Assembly (NCBI GenBank): GCA_002877855.1
Contig: PNIA01000013.1
Location: forward strand, 1-34,904
Reading direction: 5' to 3'
Length of the DNA stretch: 34,904 nt
From: Caldisphaera sp.
GTDB lineage: Archaea > Thermoproteota > Thermoprotei_A > Sulfolobales > Acidilobaceae
In this document: in pieces, positions 31,424-34,904 of the stretch
Layout of the letters: every line of letters begins with the position of its first letter
Numbering within the stretch: position 1 is the stretch's first letter
Position numbers and translations under genes: made by a program
The notes under the pieces: generated by a model
Databases searched by the model: none
Told to the model about the DNA's origin: nothing
The model's input: only the letters and a program-made list of their open reading frames with translations

Positions 31424-33007
31424 ATGAGCGATGGCCCTAAGATAGTCTTAACAGCTGAAGGGGCTACGGCCAGCGAAACTTTTGGTTCAACAGTTGCAGG
31501 ATTTATTAGCGCATTGCCTGATAATTACATCTCATCGATTATATCTAAATTTTATTTCGGTGTAAAAAATAAAAAAGGTATTGCATTTAAAGCACCATAT
31601 GGTCTATCAAAGGTAGAAGCATCACTAATCTATTCAGGTATATCAAGAGAAGATGTAGTAATTGCAGATCCTAATAACTTAGACAAAATTATCGGAAATG
31701 ATACAAGAATTTTAGGTATATATGTAATGGATCCTCTAGGTTTGAGCTTTGGAAGCGGTATTACATATTGGATATTAAAATTAGCAGGTCTACCATATCA
31801 GGGAATTCCATATATAGCAAGATCTTTTTTAAACATATTAATTAATCCATCAGTTTTGAAGCATAGAAAACATTTAAAAATAGTTGTTGGAGGGCCTGCA
31901 ACATGGCAGTTAACTGATACAGGATTTAACAAAAAGTTGGGGATAGATGTAGTTTATGAAGGAGAATTCGAATCCAAAGGGCCAGCATTGTTTAAAGATA
32001 TATTAAATGGGAGGGATGTACCAAAAATAGTTCTTGGGGGAGCTGCAAATTTAAATGATATACCGACAATAATTACCCCATCTAATGGTGGATTGGTTGA
32101 AATAACAAGGGGTTGTGGTAGAGGATGCTCATTTTGTACACCTACATTGAGCGGTATGATAAAATCATTTCCGTTTGAAGGACATATAGATAAAGAAATC
32201 AAGGTTAATATAGAAAAAGGTAAGACAAAGGACATTGATTTGCACAGCGAAGAATTCTTCAGATATGGTGCTAAAGGTATTGATCCTGAACCAGAAAAAG
32301 TTATAGAATTGACCAAAAAGGCATATAAATTAGTTAAATCCTATGGCGATGATTATACAATATCAACAAATTTCACAACAGCTGCAGTTGTGGTAGAAAG
32401 TCCTAAGATGGTCTATGAGGTAGCTGATTATATAAATGAAGGTAATAGATGGACCTTTATAGAAATGGGTATTGAGTCTGGTTCACCAAGAATTATAAAA
32501 AGACTAATGGCAGGAAAGGCCAAACCATTCACTCCTGAGCAATACCCAGATATAGTCGAAGAGTCCATAGGTATTTTAAATGATAACAGATGGGTTGTTG
32601 TCGGTACAATGATTTTAAATTTACCTGGAGAAACAGATGATGATATAATAAAGAATTTAGAGCTATTGGATAGGCTTAAAAAATTAAAAGTAATAACATG
32701 GCCATTGCCATTTATTCCAATGGGTGCACTAAGGCACAGAGATTTTACAATATTAGACAAAATGCTGTTGGATCCATTAAGAGGGGAATTTATTACTAGG
32801 GCGTTAATTAAGGCGTTAAGTGAATCTAAAGATAGCCTAGAGTTTGCTGTTAATAAAATGTACAATCCTATTACAAAATCAATAATATTTAATATTGGAA
32901 ATTACATAATTAATTACGTTATAAATAGATATAGGGAAACGTTAAACGAGTATAATTATATTAAAACAAGAAAACAAAAAAGAGAGATACTTAGAGAAAC
33001 TTTATAG
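31424..33007 (+). CDS. radical SAM protein with N-terminal cobalamin-binding-like domain
   Basis: The 527-residue protein has an N-terminal Rossmann-like region (about 1-220), with DTRILGIYVMDPLG and KIVVGGPATWQL, as in B12-binding radical SAM enzymes. The radical SAM core follows, with C231/C235/C238 in RGCGRGCSFCTP as the CxxxCxxC cluster motif. Later come FIEMGIESGSPRIIKRLMAG (SAM-binding GIESGS) and TMILNLPGETDDDI. Family members methylate, cyclise or couple unactivated carbons, and in archaea include membrane-lipid ring (Grs) and tetraether (Tes) enzymes; the substrate here is not determined. ATG 31424 is chosen with GGTGA 5 nt upstream; an in-frame GTG at 31415 would overlap that site. 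Confidence 0.8.
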   Translation: MSDGPKIVLTAEGATASETFGSTVAGFISALPDNYISSIISKFYFGVKNKKGIAFKAPYGLSKVEASLIYSGISREDVVIADPNNLDKIIGNDTRILGIYVMDPLGLSFGSGITYWILKLAGLPYQGIPYIARSFLNILINPSVLKHRKHLKIVVGGPATWQLTDTGFNKKLGIDVVYEGEFESKGPALFKDILNGRDVPKIVLGGAANLNDIPTIITPSNGGLVEITRGCGRGCSFCTPTLSGMIKSFPFEGHIDKEIKVNIEKGKTKDIDLHSEEFFRYGAKGIDPEPEKVIELTKKAYKLVKSYGDDYTISTNFTTAAVVVESPKMVYEVADYINEGNRWTFIEMGIESGSPRIIKRLMAGKAKPFTPEQYPDIVEESIGILNDNRWVVVGTMILNLPGETDDDIIKNLELLDRLKKLKVITWPLPFIPMGALRHRDFTILDKMLLDPLRGEFITRALIKALSESKDSLEFAVNKMYNPITKSIIFNIGNYIINYVINRYRETLNEYNYIKTRKQKREILRETL

Positions 33008-33031
33008 TTTACTTTAAACATTTTTTATTGG

Positions 33032-33634
33032 GTGCATGAATTGGATTTAAATGAATTATATCTAGATGAGATAAGCGATATTATGAAACTCATGTATCAA
33101 AGAAGGCTTATACAAATAAGGGGTGGAAATGCAAGTATAATAGATAGAGAAAATAATCTAGTTTATATTAGTCCAACAGGAATTCCAAGGCATAAAATAT
33201 CTAAAGATGACATAGCTGTTATCGATATCAATGGAAAAGCAATTATTGGTTTGCCTAGCAGCGAATGGAGGATGCATCTAGCAATATATAAAGAAATTCA
33301 AGATGCTAAGGCAATAGTTCATGCCCACACCCCTTATTTATTAGCATTAGATAAGGCAAACATTAAATTAGATTTAAGTATTTTAACAGAAACATCACTG
33401 AGAGTTAAATGCATAAATGAGGTTCCACTATTACAACCTGGGACACAAGAGTTAGCAGACTCCGTGAGTAAGGCTTTAAAAGAAGGTTGCAATGCTGCTT
33501 TATTAAGAGGTCATGGTATTGTATCTTTTTCAAAAGAAACAATATATCATGCATTGGAAATGGTTGAAGCAATAGAAGATTTAGCCATGATCGAGATAAT
33601 TAATAGTCTAACCACCAGGAGCTCCATGGTATAG
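33032..33634 (+). CDS. class II aldolase/adducin-family protein (fuculose-phosphate aldolase-like)
   Basis: This 200-residue class II aldolase has the phosphate-loop/first motif RGGNASIIDRE (30-40), SPTGIPRHKI, the catalytic Glu in LPSSEWRMH (E78) and the Zn ligands H97/H99 in VHAHTPY and H161 in LRGHGIVSF. Such enzymes cleave sugar-phosphates to dihydroxyacetone phosphate plus an aldehyde; FucA-type, RhaD-type and methylthioribulose-type members share these residues. The start is uncertain: GTG 33032, or TTG 33041, which has GGGTG 6 nt upstream. The 3' end overlaps the convergent ferritin-like gene by 27 bp. Confidence 0.85.
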   Translation: MHELDLNELYLDEISDIMKLMYQRRLIQIRGGNASIIDRENNLVYISPTGIPRHKISKDDIAVIDINGKAIIGLPSSEWRMHLAIYKEIQDAKAIVHAHTPYLLALDKANIKLDLSILTETSLRVKCINEVPLLQPGTQELADSVSKALKEGCNAALLRGHGIVSFSKETIYHALEMVEAIEDLAMIEIINSLTTRSSMV

Positions 33635-34108
33635 AGCATCGTTCCAAACTTGATCCCAAATATCAGTTTCTGTTAAAGTGATCTTTTTAATTAATGTTTC
33701 GTATAAATCTAAAAGAATTGCATGATGGAAAAGCTCATCTCTAAGCAACATATTTAATAAAAATAATATTGGTTTATCATTTTTAAACCTTGTATCATCA
33801 ATTAATCTTTTAAGTTCGTCCACGGATTCCTGCTCTAATTTTATATGAGATTCCATATCTTTTAAAACCTCTAATGATTCAGTTTCTCCTATTAATTGAG
33901 GAGATTCAATTATCTTTGATAAAGTTTCGTATATTTTTGAGTGCTTTATTGAATCCTGAGAAACAGCTTCCATTATCAATCTAATAATAGGATTTACTGA
34001 TTTATCGCTGGTTCTCTTTATTTGTTCTGCATATTCAACTTCCCTCTTTGCCTCTCCTTTAAAATAAAAAATAAACTTCTTCTTATCTTCATAACTTAGA
34101 TTAGACAT
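33608..34108 (-). CDS. ferritin-like (four-helix, probably di-iron) protein
   Basis: The 166-residue, helix-rich protein has Glu/His-containing helices at regular spacing: FKGEAKREVEYAEQI (about 16-30), EAVSQDSIKHSKIYE (about 47-61), ESHIKLEQESVDEL (about 86-99) and MLLRDELFHHAILLDLYE (about 120-137). This matches the ferritin-like/rubrerythrin-like helical pattern with Glu and His ligands, though the usual E-x-x-H pairs are not all clear. A role in iron storage, peroxide defence or di-iron oxidation is possible; none can be shown. It is convergent with and overlaps the aldolase gene. I do not recognise a named family. Confidence 0.55.
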   Translation of the reverse strand: MSNLSYEDKKKFIFYFKGEAKREVEYAEQIKRTSDKSVNPIIRLIMEAVSQDSIKHSKIYETLSKIIESPQLIGETESLEVLKDMESHIKLEQESVDELKRLIDDTRFKNDKPILFLLNMLLRDELFHHAILLDLYETLIKKITLTETDIWDQVWNDALYHGAPGG

Positions 34109-34243
34109 CTCGATCCCTATTGCTTAGTAAAATCTAGAATTTAAAAAGGTATGCAACCAAAAATTAAAATCTCATTTGTGAATTAAAACAAATATATAAA
34201 GAATTAATATATATTTGCACCCATTTATAGATTGAGTGAGAAA

Positions 34244-34672
34244 ATGTACGCCAAAGCAAAAGCATCAAGGCTTGAAAATGATCTTGCAAATACCTTTTGG
34301 TCTTTGGGCTATGCAGTAATAAGAGGCCCTTCTAGCGGTGCTGGAGTATCAAAAAGATATTCACCCGATTTATTAGCTATAAAAGATGGTATAATTCTAG
34401 TTTTTGAGATAAAATCTAAAAGGAAAAGCGGTTCTTTATATATAGATTCCTCTCAAATTTTAGGTTTGCAAGAATTTGCAAAAAGAGCCAAAGGGATACC
34501 GATTATAGCATTTAAATCTAGGGGAAAAGAATGGAAGTTCCATTTTTTAAATAATTTAGAATCAACAGGAAAAAACTTTAAATTAAACAGCCCTGATGAT
34601 GGCTTAAAGCTTAGGGATTTGGAAGAATTATTTTTCAGAAAACATAAAGATCTAAATGAATACCTTTTATAA
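34244..34672 (+). CDS. hjc: Holliday junction resolvase Hjc
   Basis: The 142-residue archaeal resolvase has the PD-(D/E)xK nuclease active site: E11 in SRLENDLA, the flexible S-S-G-A loop (RGPSSGAG, 27-34), D42 in YSPDLLAI and E55/K57 in VFEIKSKR. Hjc is a dimer that cuts four-way DNA junctions symmetrically during recombination and fork repair. ATG 34244 is chosen over TTG 34232 because GAGTGAG lies just before it and the protein then has the usual Hjc length. Its downstream flank runs into an IS607 relic. Confidence 0.95.
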   Translation: MYAKAKASRLENDLANTFWSLGYAVIRGPSSGAGVSKRYSPDLLAIKDGIILVFEIKSKRKSGSLYIDSSQILGLQEFAKRAKGIPIIAFKSRGKEWKFHFLNNLESTGKNFKLNSPDDGLKLRDLEELFFRKHKDLNEYLL

Positions 34673-34712
34673 AATACTTAAATTTTGATATAGCAAATAA
34701 TTTATAAGACCA

Positions 34713-34904
34713 TAGCACCTCTGCATAACTTTTAAATACTTCCAATTACTTCTAGTTACTATGATTAACCTCTCAAAAGGTCTATTTAGAGAGACAACTG
34801 GTCACACTGAGGGAGAGTGGATTAAGAGAACTTTTAATGACATTAAAACTGTTGAAGTTAAAGACATCGGTTGAAAGTTGAAGGAGGATAAGAAAGGTTT
34901 AAAG
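34713..34904 (+). mobile_element. IS607-family relic, internally deleted; continues past the window end
   Basis: The sequence from TAGCAC at 34714 through TTTTAAATA and a start codon (ATG 34761) parallels 1685-1735. The frame then encodes a short scrambled N-terminus, skips most of the DNA-binding domain, and resumes at 34824-34860 with 37 bases identical to 2001-2037 (resolvase segment TFNDIKTVEV). A TGA replaces the Ser codon expected in GSGLKED. It is therefore a dead, internally deleted copy in the same orientation as the relic at 1683-2240. Confidence 0.8.

Noticed and set aside
32428..32865. Minus-strand ORF of 145 codons inside the radical SAM gene
   Set aside because: It lies antisense to conserved radical SAM motifs, so it is a frame shadow.
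1..34904. CRISPR arrays, tRNA or rRNA genes
   Set aside because: No regularly spaced direct repeats, no cloverleaf-like segments with a T-loop GTTCRA pattern, and no rRNA core sequences were found by reading. This was by eye, so a tRNA scan would be the decisive check.

Overview
The window comes from a thermophilic crenarchaeon. It is AT-rich (roughly 30% GC by eye) and gene-dense. It carries archaeal/crenarchaeal markers: archaeal uL2 and S8e ribosomal proteins, an AGOG-type 8-oxoguanine glycosylase, Hjc, a ThiD-ThiN fusion, and a CedA1-CedA-CedB DNA-import operon. Start sites often follow GGTGA/GAGG Shine-Dalgarno motifs within operons or TATA boxes about 25 nt upstream of probably leaderless genes. 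The content resembles an acidophilic Acidilobales/Caldisphaera-type genome; that placement is an inference from gene content.

Layout. Positions 1-2240 form an accessory edge: the tail of a TusA-like gene, a miniature IS200/IS605 relic (about 297-650), a VapBC toxin-antitoxin pair, and a decayed IS607 serine-recombinase gene. Next come a GH31 alpha-xylosidase (+) and, convergent with it, glmS and a GlmU-like nucleotidyltransferase (-). A candidate C/D-box sRNA lies just upstream of glmS (7550-7605). From 7716 to 10976 are a PEBP-family protein and an overlapping pair: an AIR-synthase-like protein and ThiD-ThiN. From 11335 to 18476 all genes are on the minus strand, transcribed in the order thiL, AGOG, rps8e, speE, cedA1, cedA, cedB, rpl2. 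From 18568 to 26326 (+) lie a cis-prenyltransferase with a glycosyltransferase, the two-subunit class I fumarase, and kdpABC followed by a 29-residue KdpF-like gene. From 26329 to 31262 (-) lie sufCBD and a class II fumarase. The window ends with a B12-type radical SAM protein, a class II aldolase, a ferritin-like protein and Hjc. A second IS607 relic begins at about 34713 and runs off the end.

Functional themes. GlmS plus the GlmU-like enzyme should make activated amino sugars. The cis-prenyltransferase plus GT28-like enzyme should supply and glycosylate a polyprenyl carrier. SufBCD builds Fe-S clusters, which the class I fumarase and the radical SAM enzyme both need. KdpFABC is high-affinity K+ uptake. 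The Ced operon imports DNA between cells, and AGOG and Hjc repair and recombine DNA.

Most notable observations: a 19-residue ungapped motif shared by the CedA1 pilin-like subunit and the N-terminus of CedA; a kdpF-like microgene at the unusual 3' end of kdpABC; a C/D sRNA whose D guide complements the conserved GUCGUGAGACAG segment of 23S rRNA; the absence of the usual Gly-Asp metal site in the GlmU-like enzyme; and both fumarase classes within 11 kb.
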